A stretch of DNA of 64,000 nt from Patiria pectinifera (taxonomy: Eukaryota; Echinodermata; Asteroidea; Valvatida; Asterinidae): contig CM057141.1 in the NCBI GenBank assembly GCA_029964075.1, positions 5,766,001 to 5,830,000 on the forward strand, written 5' to 3'. A program made the translations under genes and the position numbers. Position 1 is the first letter of the stretch. The number at the start of each line of letters is the position of its first letter. Positions 23,301 to 33,800 of this stretch are shown one piece after another. The notes under the pieces were generated by a model. The model ran no database searches. It had not been told where the DNA came from and saw nothing but the letters and a program-made list of their open reading frames with translations.

Positions 23301-25908
23301 CAGTGACTGTCAATAATATTGCATCACCTAAATTTCTCAACTGTTTCGGTTTATTTTGGTTTACTCCGGTTTATTTTGGTTTTTTCAAAAGATGGCTAAA
23401 CCGACCCGACCCGAAAATGAAATTGCAAAACCGAAACCGACCTGACCCGACTGAAAAAAATGGACAAACCGACCCGACCCGAAGTCGGTTTTGGGTCGGG
23501 TCGGTTTCAGTTTCGGGTCGGGTTTGCACATCATTAGTCAGCACACGGTCTGCCTCCACAGACTACATGGACTTTGTGTGTGTGTACAAGAGACACGAGG
23601 GATTAGCTCGTTTAGATGTCACCCGGAGGCGAGTCGAGGCAATCTTGACGTCTTAACCCGTCAGCCGTGCCTGTGCACAAAAACAGCCAGTGCGTGTTAT
23701 CACGGCCTCCGGCGCGAACTGGTTAATAACAGCCCAGCGAAGTGCACTCAACATTTCGCAGTTGTACCTTTGAGAATATCTGTTTTATTTTTGTTCTCTT
23801 TTCTTTACAGCGCAGCAGCTCAATATCCAACTGTACTTCCAGTCACAACCGCTGCTGGTATGCCCCCTGGAGGTTAACAGTCGCAACGGAGGTCTGGTGT
23901 TCCACAAGAAACCTTGGCGTTTTGGAGACACCACCCCTGATGTCACCGAAACCGAGTTCCCAGAACTGGACAGAGAGAAATTCAAAATGACAGATAAGCA
24001 GGCAGAAACCACAAGAGAGTTGTTGGATGCACTGGCCAAAGGGTAAGAATTTGTGGTAAATCTTTATTTGTAGAATGAATAATATTACGTGTGGTGTTAA
24101 TATAGCACTTTATACCAAAGGTCTCAAAGCACTTTACAATCAGTACCCCTGTACTTCAGGCCATGTGAGACAATTTTTTTTTCTGCAGCAGCTTAAGATC
24201 AGTGCAAGCTGGTCTCTACCTTCACAGGTACCCATTTGTGACCGGCTCCACAAAAAAGGGTATTAAGTCGCACTGTGCAATGGCCTGCTCAACATTGAGG
24301 GGGTAAACATTTGGCAAAAAGTAATTTTTAGTTCTTGTCATGAATGACATCTTTAATACCTACAGTTTCAGGTTTCATTCACAGAAATGTTGATTTTGAT
24401 GAACAAAGTGGAAAAAACAACCATTTTGTGTGCATCGTTCTGTTCTTCTACATCGAAGCCAGCTATTTTAAAGCCTGGTTTCTCAGTTGTGTAATTTTAA
24501 CTCCAAGGAAGTAATTCGTATGCAAATACGTCATATCTCCAGAACGGGAGGGGATATAGAGCTTTATTATATACCGAATGAAAGCTTACGTTGTGGGCTT
24601 TCCAACCATGTATATAACTCAATTTCAATTTTTTTTGCGACATAATACCCTTTTTTTGTGGAGCCGGTCACATTTATACTACTGGTTGGAGACAGGCAAT
24701 TGTTGCTAAGTGTCTTGCCCAAGGACACAACACCATGCCCCTCTCTGGGGACAAATCCATGTATCACAGATCATGCGTTGAACACCGTAACCGTTGGACT
24801 GCAGCACTGCACAAACTTACATTGACATGTATTGCTAACTTCTCATGCACACCTTCAGATCTTACGAAGGAATTTTGGAATTCAATATTGGGTTTTGCCC
24901 TTCACCAACGTAATTTTTTTTTATAAAATTTGTATACTCAGTGTTGCCCCCGAGTGATTGTGAGAAAAAAAATCAGTCAGGTGGGACTTGAATCCACGAC
25001 CTTCTGCTTACTAGCGAAGATGTCTTATCACTCGACCACTGAGCTTGCCGGGGTCGGCTGGCTGCTTCAAATCTCATATAGTAGTGGGTACAGTAACGAA
25101 ACTGTTCATATAAGATGCTCCGCGGGATGATTTGAATTCAACATTGCAGGTTGTGCCCTTCACCGACGTGTATTTGTTTATACTTTGGTGTTGTCTCGAG
25201 TGATGGTAAGAAACAAAATCACTTCCCATTTTGAAAGGAGCTGGAGCAACATATTACCAAGACAATATTTGTTAGTTCAGAAAAAAACGGTCAACGCTTT
25301 ACCAAGGTCCCTTTACTGCCCCCGTCCCCATAATTAGCATTATCATCCTTGCTATATAGCCAAGAAAGTCTTCAGAAAATCCTCTTTTCTTTCTTTTCAT
25401 CTTGGTCAGAATTCACATATTTTGCGACAATGCTGGAAACATCTTTGCCCGGCGTTTTTGTCGGTCCCACGTCTTCTGCTACTCCACCATGCCCGGCGAT
25501 GAAGGATTTCAGCTTGTCAGCAAGCGAAATAACACCCCCTTGGACCACAAACATAAACGCTACGTCAAGGAGTTGCCAAAAGACACAATCGTGAAGGTCT
25601 TTGATGAGACCAAATTCAAGAAAAGCCTCCGGTATTGTTCTGTTAGTTATAAACCCGACCAAATCCCTCGCCCAGTCATATTTTTCACGATTGGCCAGGA
25701 ATGGGAACCAGAAAAGCCTGTGTCTAATTGTCTGGTGTACCTTAAGGTCAGTCCAAAATCGGCCCAGTATAACCGATGTGTGTTAAACGGAGGCAACCAC
25801 GAATCCTTTGAATGCGACACAGTGATCTTGGCTATGTCCGATATGAGTTTGTCCTCGAGCCAGGGTGGGCCTTCACATGGTCCAAATGGTCAACCATTAC
25901 CCAAATGA
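18923..25908 (+). CDS. IRF-B: IRF-family protein with IAD but no DNA-binding domain
   Basis: Inferred coding exons are 18923-18952, 19964-20564, 21420-21518, 22045-22617, 23811-24042 and 25410-25908. All have GT-AG borders and compatible phases, giving 677 aa. The ATG context (gaaATGG) is strong. Residues 1-10 (MDGYVPLDQQ) resemble the IRF-A linker exon YVPVDHHR that follows the DBD. Residues about 111-180 are glutamine-rich. Residues about 382-406 are a Lys/Arg/Pro segment (KTKTKRAKPRKP). The IAD spans about 435-640 with FARRFCRSHVF, KVFDETKF and PRPVIFFTIGQEW. No DBD exon is found within 6.3 kb upstream. The reading frame is also open from 18845 to the ATG, so an upstream exon joining in phase 0 cannot be excluded. 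An alternative donor at 20574 would add three residues. The likely role is an IAD-mediated partner or regulator of IRF-A, which is inference. Confidence 0.8.
20267..20465 (+). repeat. Coding CAG/CAA repeat (polyglutamine) in IRF-B
   Basis: A run of about 21 mixed CAG/CAA codons, then imperfect CAA/CCA and CAG/CTG stretches, in frame with IRF-B exon 2. It resembles glutamine-rich activation domains and is probably length-polymorphic. The antisense strand reads as polyalanine/polyvaline, a by-product of the repeat. Confidence 0.9.
20565..21419 (+). other. IRF-B intron 2 with SINE
   Basis: Contains the SINE copy at 21047-21350 and, at 20745-20815, variants of the cttgtgattggactt motif. No further exon could be supported. 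Confidence 0.55.
21047..21350 (+). mobile_element. tRNA-derived SINE (family S1)
   Basis: A tRNA-like head with a B-box-like ggttcgattcctgcc (about 21129) is followed by a conserved tail (aggcttgcgagct, gtgcctagggcgcttttgag, ttggtttcattaccag). The tail recurs in reverse at 29385-29660. The ataataatgatactaataat 3' tail is SINE-like. Confidence 0.65.
21602..21981 (+). mobile_element. pogo/Tigger-like MITE in IRF-B intron 3
   Basis: Termini CAGTGGAACGTTGCTTTA and TAAAGCGACGTTCCACTG are inverted repeats, flanked by TA on both sides (21600-21601, 21982-21983). CAGTGGAAC ends with TA duplication are typical of pogo-group Tc1/mariner elements. 380 bp, no transposase. Confidence 0.75.
22735..23735 (+). 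mobile_element. Dispersed repeat family D, interrupted copy in IRF-B intron
   Basis: Shared blocks (ggccgtgcacaacggcccac, tccacagactacatggactt, cacgagggattag, gtcagccgtgcctg, cggcctccggcgcgaactgg) also occur at 30185-30535, 33155-33575 (reverse), 49262-49900 (reverse) and 54690-55680. This copy is split by a hAT-like insertion. Confidence 0.7.
22869..23536 (+). mobile_element. hAT-like non-autonomous element nested in family D repeat
   Basis: An 8-bp direct duplication GTCAGCAC flanks it (22861-22868 and 23537-23544). The ends atgatgtgca and tgcacatcat are inverted repeats, followed by (CCGACC)-type and (GGTCGG)-type subterminal repeats. An 8-bp duplication with short ends is the hAT signature. 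No transposase is encoded. Confidence 0.7.
24095..24830 (+). mobile_element. Degenerate SINE/repeat interrupted by a MITE
   Basis: Flanks read caaagcactttacaatcagtac on one side and gtcttgcccaaggacacaac on the other, phrases typical of marine-invertebrate SINE tails. The middle is occupied by the MITE at 24238-24671. It lies in the last intron of IRF-B. Confidence 0.45.
24238..24671 (+). mobile_element. MITE with about 28-bp terminal inverted repeats
   Basis: Left end GTGACCGGCTCCACAAAAAA and right end ttttttgtggagccggtcac are inverted complements, and the match continues through GGGTATTA/TAATACCC. A direct ATTT duplication flanks it. 434 bp, non-coding. Confidence 0.75.
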
Positions 25909-26240
25909 GTTGTGTTGGCCAAAATAGAATATAAATGATTTAAAAAAAAAAAAATGTAAAAAAAAAAATTGTAAAAAAAAACAACAAAAAGGAATGGAAG
26001 GGGTTGCATGAAAAATATGTTAACAGCATGTCTAATAGCTGTGTTTTTAACCTAGATACATCTCAAATTGTTAATTTCAAAAAAGAAATTGTATATCGTA
26101 ATTATATAATTATTAAATATTTATATAAATGTAAATGTGGAACTATTAATCTGGATAGAATTGGCAGATTGAATAGTTATACAAATCCCTGATTTGTGGA
26201 TTTAAAGTGTTGGTTCTTACCAGACAAATGTTATCGCCAC

Positions 26241-26499
26241 ATTCACAAGTCAATCACAAGTCAGTCACAAGTCAATCACAAGTCAGTCACAAGTCAATCA
26301 CAAGTCAATCACAAGTCAATCACAAGTCAATCACAAGTCCATCACAAGCCAATCACAAGATAATCACAAGTCAATCACAAGTTAATCATGATGGAGTTGA
26401 CCACAAATCAATCACAAGTAACTGCCAAGTCGGTCGCAAGTTAATCACAAGTAAATCACTCATCAATCACAAGCCAATCACAAGTCAATCACAAGCCAA
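26241..26499 (+). repeat. Minisatellite with 10-bp unit in IRF-B 3' region
   Basis: About 25 tandem units of tcacaagtca/atcacaagtc with point variants and one less regular patch near 26390. The same motif, in the other orientation (gacttgtgat), is scattered at 1110-1145, 1360-1375, 20745-20815 and 55365-55390. Confidence 0.85.
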
Positions 26500-26719
26500 G
26501 AGGACTTTTGTCGCTTCAAATAAAAAAAAGAAAGACAATCGCACAAACAACAAATAGTCCATTTTATCTTTAAAGAAGTTGCTGTGTATATGCTTGTAAC
26601 GTAAATATATATTGTTTTGTAGTTGGAAGACCAATATAATATCAGGCATTGTTCAAAGGGGCATGACAAAGTCTAGTTCGCCTTTCTAAGAAAACTGTAC
26701 ATTCTTAAAGAATATCTGG

Positions 26720-26725
26720 AATAAA
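26720..26725 (+). terminator. Candidate poly(A) signal of IRF-B
   Basis: AATAAA about 0.8 kb past the IRF-B stop, after the minisatellite. Poly-A runs at 25940-25990 make earlier ends possible too. Confidence 0.35.
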
Positions 26726-26896
26726 ATTTATCTCGTGTCTTAATTGTGTTGGAAACAAACTTGCTGAAATTCACATACAATTAAAATTGAGCATAACGTA
26801 GAAAATAAATAGTAGAATAATGTTACCATTTGCAATGCATTTTACATTAAACCAGGATTTTTTTAAAGCTTAACTTTTTTGTGTTTCAAGCAAATA

Positions 26897-27425
26897 GATA
26901 TAGTCTTGCCAAAATGCTTTTCCAATCAAACTTGTAGATCGTTTAAAATTTGGTGAAATAAGGCATTTGCCCTCGCAGGAAAAACTCCGATTATTAACAA
27001 AATTGCTAGCCAATAAGATTGTGGATGGATTGAGAGAATCTGATGTTACTTGCCAACAACATTTATAAAATCTTGGGTTTTTTTTTTAATTCGGAATTTT
27101 GATTCAAATGCAGTTATTCTGATAAAGGTTTGCAGGACCTTTTGAAAATAATACAATTACGTAATCATTTGCAGTGATATAGTCTTGCCAAAATGCTTTT
27201 CCAATCAAATTGGTAGATCGTTTAAAATTTGGTGAAATAAGGCATTTGTCCTCGCAGGAAAAACTTGGATATATTAATAAAAAACAATTGCAGATGGATA
27301 GAATCTGATGTTGTTTGCCAACAAGTTATAAAATCTTGGTGGTTTTTTTAATTTAAAATTTTAATTCAAATGCAATTACATGTATTCCAATAAAAGTTTG
27401 CAGGACCTGTGAAAAGTTGTTCCAA
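26897..27425 (+). repeat. Tandem duplication, two units of about 279 bp
   Basis: Unit 1 starts at 26897 and unit 2 at 27176, both with gatatagtcttgccaaaatg. They share gtagatcgtttaaaatttgg, ctcgcaggaaaaact and gtttgcaggacct, with small indels. Non-coding, in the IRF-B/IRF-C intergenic space. Confidence 0.8.
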
Positions 27426-29380
27426 GTTTGCGTTATTTCAGTGTCCTGTTTTTGAGTGTTTTTGAGCAGATATGCTATGAAACCACACCCAATTAGAAAG
27501 TGTTTAAGTAAATTTAAAACCAGCTGATAACTATTCAAGCAATATACAATTAATTTAGCTGGCATTAGCCTGTTTTTGTTTATCAATATGTCTTTCAATA
27601 AAAAAAAATATGAAAACTTTATTTACCACCGGGACTGAGCATATCAGTGGCATAGCCAGGATTTTTTTTTTTTTTTCGGGGGGGGGGGGAAACGCATTTT
27701 ATTGGGTGCCACAAAGGTCTGAACCGACTGGCAGCTGCAAATTCAAAGGGGTGGGGTGGACCTCAATAGAAGCTGGGGGGGGGGGCTCTTTTCCCCCTTT
27801 TTCTTATCTTTTTATTTGTATTTCACAAATCCATATGGGGAATGAGAATTATTGCAACATTGAGTTTAAGCTAGTCGTCTACATATCTCTCTGGTTTAAG
27901 TTTTAATAAAAAAAAATGCATTTTTGGGGAGTGGCAAATTAGGGTTCCTTTTGGGGGGAGAGGGGCACTAGGAATTTGTGGTACGGGTCTCTCAAGCTTG
28001 AATTTCCATACGCGACAAAATAAGGCCCAGTTTAGGCATTTAGACTCAAAATGTGCTAATATTTAAAAAATAATAACCAACAGACTGTACTTCAATCAAT
28101 TGTTTTATTTCACATACTGCAGATTTTATCAAATATATTGGATTTCGCCTACTTGTGCAACACAGCTTACAAGCATGACTCCGTATCTACAGTGGTAAGG
28201 GAGTGGTGTAACCATAATGGGCGTCGCCAGGATTTGGGGTTTTTTTGGGGGGGGGGCAAAGCACTCTTAAGAAGCGATGCAAGAAAGTACCATCCGTAAA
28301 AAAATTAAATCATTTTGACATATTTTAACATTTTTGTTCCAGAACTTGTATACCCAGATTTTTTTAGGGCCCTCTTTTTTTTGGGCAGAATCGGGTGTTA
28401 AATATATACAATCAATTAACGGTATAATATTGACATCACCCCTCATGGCTCAAAACCTGTGACAGTTTCCAATAGAAATCAGTTTCTCAAAACACTTTTC
28501 ACAGATTCAATGTACATGTACTGACAACTTTGTTTCACTGTACATAATGCCACGTGAAATAAAGAAAACATACAGACATACACGTATTTACATTATCAGA
28601 GAGTTAAACACTTATATGCATCCTCGTCAAAATAACTGCAGAAGCCCATCATTACTCATGGGCGTCAATCGGTGGGGGATGCCCCCACTTTTTAAAGTGG
28701 GGGGGGGGGGGGGTATATCATATTGTTTGTCCCCCCCTCTACTTTTTTTCGTCCCTGAATATAAATTGTAGCCCACATATGATTCTATAGCTCAGAATAG
28801 CTGATTTAATGACTCCAAACTCCAAAATGATATTTAAATGATGATCTTTTGCTTAAAATGTTTAAAGTCAGAAATGGCCTCAGATCGCACCACACACAAG
28901 CGTCGAGAATCCAACAATTTTCGGGGCCGTTGAGCAGGCCCAGAACCCCACGCAGTTAGGGCATCGCGCTTCGCATCAGTTCTTGTCAAGACATGTCTCC
29001 CTCACTGTTGCGAAGCGATTGACGCCCTTGTTGTATGGGAAATACACAACATTAATTCAATCGTTTTTATCATTATATAAAGACTTTTAACAAAAGGAGT
29101 GGAAATAAAACACTGAAATATAACAAACATATCAATGAGTTCAAAACATGTTTGTTTTTTAAACCTTATAATTTAACACATTGTTCATAAAGTTGCCACC
29201 TGCAAATTGCAATTTCAAGTTTACAGCGTTTAAATTTCTCATGAAATATTCAGTTTGCTATTTACAGGGACTTTAGAGGTGATACTCATTATTAGAATAA
29301 TTGTGAGAAGATGTTTTGAATGTATCTGTCATACATTTCCTCATGGGATGAAACTTATAACCCAATCATTATTATTATTA
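27426..29380. other. Intergenic spacer with poly-G repeat ends
   Basis: No gene recognised. G runs at 27679-27689, 27775-27785, 28247-28257 and 28700-28712 sit next to catagccaggatt or gggcgtcgccaggattt phrases, again suggesting ends of a dispersed element. Confidence 0.45.
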
Positions 29381-29384
29381 TTAA

Positions 29385-29660
29385 TCATTTCTGGTAATGA
29401 AACCAAGGATTCCTCAAAAGTGCCCTAGGCACTGTAGCTCGCAAGCCTGAAGAAACCTGTAGAGAGGAGACAATGAGAAGAAGTTACAGTTTTTAGAGGT
29501 GGGAGGAAAAGCCCAGAAGAATATTCTGGGGAAAACCCACGGAATCAGGTAGGGACTGAAAACCCAATCCACATGTTGGCCCAGGTGGGATTCGAACCCG
29601 GGTCACAGCGATGGAAGGCAGGGAAAGTACCACTACGCCAACCTGACTCCCCAGAGAAAC
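29385..29660 (-). mobile_element. tRNA-derived SINE (family S1), reverse copy
   Basis: Reverse complement of the 21047-21350 element: ctggtaatgaaaccaaggat, ctaggcactgtagctcgcaa, then gggattcgaacccgggt as the inverted B box (about 29587-29603). Shortened middle. Confidence 0.65.
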
Positions 29661-30184
29661 ATCCAATGCAGATAAATAAGATAATGTGCGTGCCAGTTTT
29701 CATTCGCCTATTATGCACGGGTGCTGGAAGTCTATCAAATAGTGACTTTAATCTTAAAATGCAAAAATATATTACATAACTAAATATTAACCAAATTTTA
29801 CAGGTATGTACAGATGAATGAATAAGTATCAAAATGGGAATTTATTTATCTGAAATTCCCTTCACTACAGTATTGGATCAAGAGGGGGCGCAGCAGGCAT
29901 GCTATTTTTTCACTAATTTTTTTTTTTTTTCTAGGAGAGATGTCTCGTCTCCCCCCTTTCTTCTGGTTATTTAATCACTTCAAATACAGAAATTGCTACC
30001 CACATGATCAAGTATATGCCCCGCTTGTATGTTCGGATTTCGCCTCCAGTTTCGCCCCCCCCCCTCCTTTCCGTAAATACCGCTGCAGTACGTGGGTGAT
30101 ATTTTAATTTGTAAGTCACCATGACTCGTGCAAAGAAACAGTCCTTTCATGACTAATTTATTCATTTCATGTTATGTGGCCTCG

Positions 30185-30535
30185 GACATAAAGCCAACTT
30201 CTGATATCCCAGCCAACTTCTGATATACAGCCACAAATACTGATTTGCAGTAGTGGTTTCAACAGTATTTGTATATTATTACTTGCCGAACCCTCATATG
30301 TTTCAATAGGCCGTGCACAACGGCCCACACAACGGTCAGCACAGAGTCTGACTCCACAGACTACACAGACTTTGTGCGTGTATGCAAAATGCACGAGGGA
30401 TTAGCGTGTTTAGACGTCACCCGGAAGCAAGTCGAATGCAATCTTGACGTATTAATCCGTCAGCCGTGCCTGGGTACAAAAACAGCCAGTGCATGTTATT
30501 ACGGCCTCCGGCACGAACTGGTTAAAAAATCAGTT
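30185..30535 (+). mobile_element. Dispersed repeat family D copy
   Basis: Contains ggccgtgcacaacggcccac, tccacagactacacagactt, gtcagccgtgcctgg and cggcctccggcacgaactgg in the order seen at 22735-23735, but without the nested insertion. It lies just downstream of IRF-C. Confidence 0.7.
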
Positions 30536-30897
30536 GTACCTTCAAAAAACCCGGCAGAATACGAATGTGACGGGATTGGGAAATGAACAATAGGTCTGAT
30601 TAAGTGCTATTTAAAGTCTTTTACTCAATATTTTTATGGTCATTTACAATGGATTCAGTCAGTAATTAAATATATCTTGTCAAATAACATCATGCTAATG
30701 TCACATTGCTGACGCTGACGAACACGATTTTCACTGCAGACTGCACACTTGATTGAAGTATTTCAGAACGTTTCAGAAAAGTGGCACAGCACTTGTGTCA
30801 AGTCAAGTTGACTGAGTTGAACATTAAACCAATGCAGTGTAGGATGCAAGACTTAGCTGATGGTCACACACCCCCATAGTTACTCAATGACCTTCGT

Positions 30898-33800
30898 TCA
30901 GTGACTGACATTCGGTACTTGTTTATCGGTTGAGCTTTTCATACTGGCGTCGCTCTTGGCCGAGATCTGCGGCCGATAGTTGCTCAAGTCGTAGGACTCG
31001 TGCCGGTCCTCGTTCCCCCACTGCCGCTGCATCCTGGCCCGCACGGGGTTGACCACCATGGACACCAGACAGCTGCTGAGGGCGCTGGTCATGGGGTTCC
31101 AGGACTGCGCAAACGTGAAGAAGATGGCCGGGCTGATGGGTATGGTGTGCTTGCCGGAGGCCTGCTTGGCCGCTTCGTTCTTGAACGTGGGCTTGTTGAT
31201 GACGTAGTGCAAGAGCTTGCGCTGGAAGAGCATGTTGTCGAAGACCATGACCTCCTGATTGCGTTCCAGTTTCTGGAACGTCAGGCTGGGCATGGACCGT
31301 GTTATTTCGGCCTCGGCGATTGGCCCTTTCTCTGTGCTGTACCAGAAAATCTTACTCCGGCAGAAACGGGTGGCGAAGATGTTACCATAATCATCGCATC
31401 GGAGGTAAACCCTGGAACGGAACGAACAACAATTAGCTTACTTATCGTTGACACTTTAAACTCAACAGCCAGGCACTTATAAACACATTGTGACCAACTT
31501 TAATTGAAAAAGCTCCTACCATGCATAGCCTGGAATTTGTTTTACAAATTAACCTCATGGTGAGGGTGTAACATCCCTTTGTTGTATCATCCCGATTTTG
31601 TGGAGCGCCATGGCCTCAGTGAGAACGTGTCTCGGACGCTGAATTCAGGCCCAATTCAAAACAGGACTCAGCAACTTTGAATTGAAATCGAGATCCTAGA
31701 ATATTTTCTGGGAACATACAGCATTCACTGAGCTAAAATTTTATCAGGTTAGTTGTTAAGCACCCTTCTTTAGATTCTGGGCACTTTTGTTGCTTCAAAT
31801 GAAAAAAAAAAAATCACGAATGACAAATGATGTACTCTAAGTTAAAGGTGAAGTAGTACAGACAGTATATCTAGTAACTTCAAGATAAAAGATGTTAAGC
31901 ACCATTCTAAAGAAGGGTGCTTAACAAGTAACCTGATAAAATTTTAGCTCAGTGAATGCTGTTTGTTCCCACCCAGTGGGGGTGCTGTGGTCCAATGGTC
32001 ACGGTGTTCAATTTGTGTGCCGTGGTACATGAGTTCGAATCCTGACCGTGGGAACATGGTGCTTGTGCTCTTAAGCAAGGCACTTTACCATTATTGCTTC
32101 GTCCTTCGGATGGGACGTAAAGCCGTAGGTCCCGTGTGTTGTGTTAATGCACGTTAAAGAACCCAGTAACACTTATCGCTAAGAGAAGGGGTTTGCCCCG
32201 GTGTTTCTGGCAGTGGCTGCAATATGCGCCGCAGCACCTTGTCAACCCTTATAAGGTGCTACATAATGGGTCTCATATTTCTCATCAACTTTATTTACCT
32301 TTCTTTAATAATAGACATAATAACCAGCGCCTTGAGTACCTAATTGTTGGTAGATACGTGCGCTATATAAGACTCCGTTAGTCAAGCAGCAAATAACCAA
32401 CTACTTACCCCTTCTCCAGAGCCTTAAGGACCTGCACCGTAAACTTGAACTGACTCTCTGTTATCCCTTCACTCTCCTGCATGGTGATGTCTGGGAAGGT
32501 CACTCCAGCAGGGGAGCGTTCTGGCGGGACCTGGAAGTTCCAAGGTTTGTCGTAAAACACCAGGCAGCCGTTAGGATTCTTGATGAGCTCTCTGGTCATC
32601 TCTTTGGAACGGTAGCGAATTCTGATTAGGAGTTCTTTAACTGTTAACCAAAAAAAAGGGGGGGGGGGAGAAGGAAACAAAATGTTATTGAATTTCTTCA
32701 TCTTGTACACAGGACTGACATGAGATTGACGTCAGGCTTTGTTAATGTGTGCCTCTTCCCAACTGGCTTTCAAAGAAAGTACACGTGAGAAAGCATGGGC
32801 CTTATTCACAAGTCGGCCATATTGAATTGAAAGTTAGGTAAAATCTTCATTTTTGGAACTTGCGAAGAGAAATGAAAGCAAGTTAATTTATAACAAATTC
32901 CAGTCTGCTGTAAAGAATAAATCAAAATTTGTAATTAAACATTCCCTAATGTCTAAAGCCGTATTTAAAAAAAAACCATGACTGTAAAATAAGGCTGCAT
33001 TGTGCCTGCATAAATAGTCTGGCGCCATCCCATTCAACAGTTAACAATTAACGAAATACATTCAGGGAACTCGACAAAAATGGCCAACTCATGAATAAGG
33101 CCCATGACATCACTACATCTTTAGGCAATTGTAACACCATTATTTTGGAGAATAGTCAATTCGATCACTTCGCTTTGGATGCACGTTAACACAATCTGGC
33201 TGTTTCTAAACACAGGCATCGGCTGATGGTCAAGTGTGCCTTGACTCGCCTCCGGTTGACGTCTAAACACGCTAATGCCCCATCTGTTTTGAACACACAC
33301 ACACACAAAGTCTGAAAAGTCTGTGGAGGTGGACCGTGTGTTGTACTTGAACTTGGCCGCTGTGCACGGCCTGTTGTGGTACAATTTACGCTCCGTGGGC
33401 ACACCCCAGAGTGTTGAAAAATATGAGGTTGGGTTAAGAAATATCGTACATATACTGTTGAAATGACTCTTGCGAATCAGTATTTGTGGCATTTGGCTGA
33501 ATATCAAAAGTTGGCTGCTATATCTTGCCTTTTTTTTTAAAAATCGCAACTTTCGGTAAAAGTAATCCCGGCGTGAACTGCTTAAGAAGACAAACTTCTT
33601 AGACACAACCAGCCTATCTCAATTTGCTTTTGTTTTTAAGGTAAGCTCTGATTCACTAGCACACAGTGAACTGAGAATTTTGAAGGGACTTTTTCACCAA
33701 CATTTGCTATTGGGCAATAAAAGCATCTTATTTTTTTCATGCAGGGAACCATTCATTTTTGTTCAAACAATTTCCAATAAAAACGGCTAAGAATGCTTTC

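Noticed and set aside
26207-26557. Possible CRISPR array or coding repeat at 26.2 kb
   Set aside because: The unit is a plain 10-bp tandem minisatellite with no spacers, in a eukaryotic 3' region. The open frame results from the period and lack of stops in the unit.
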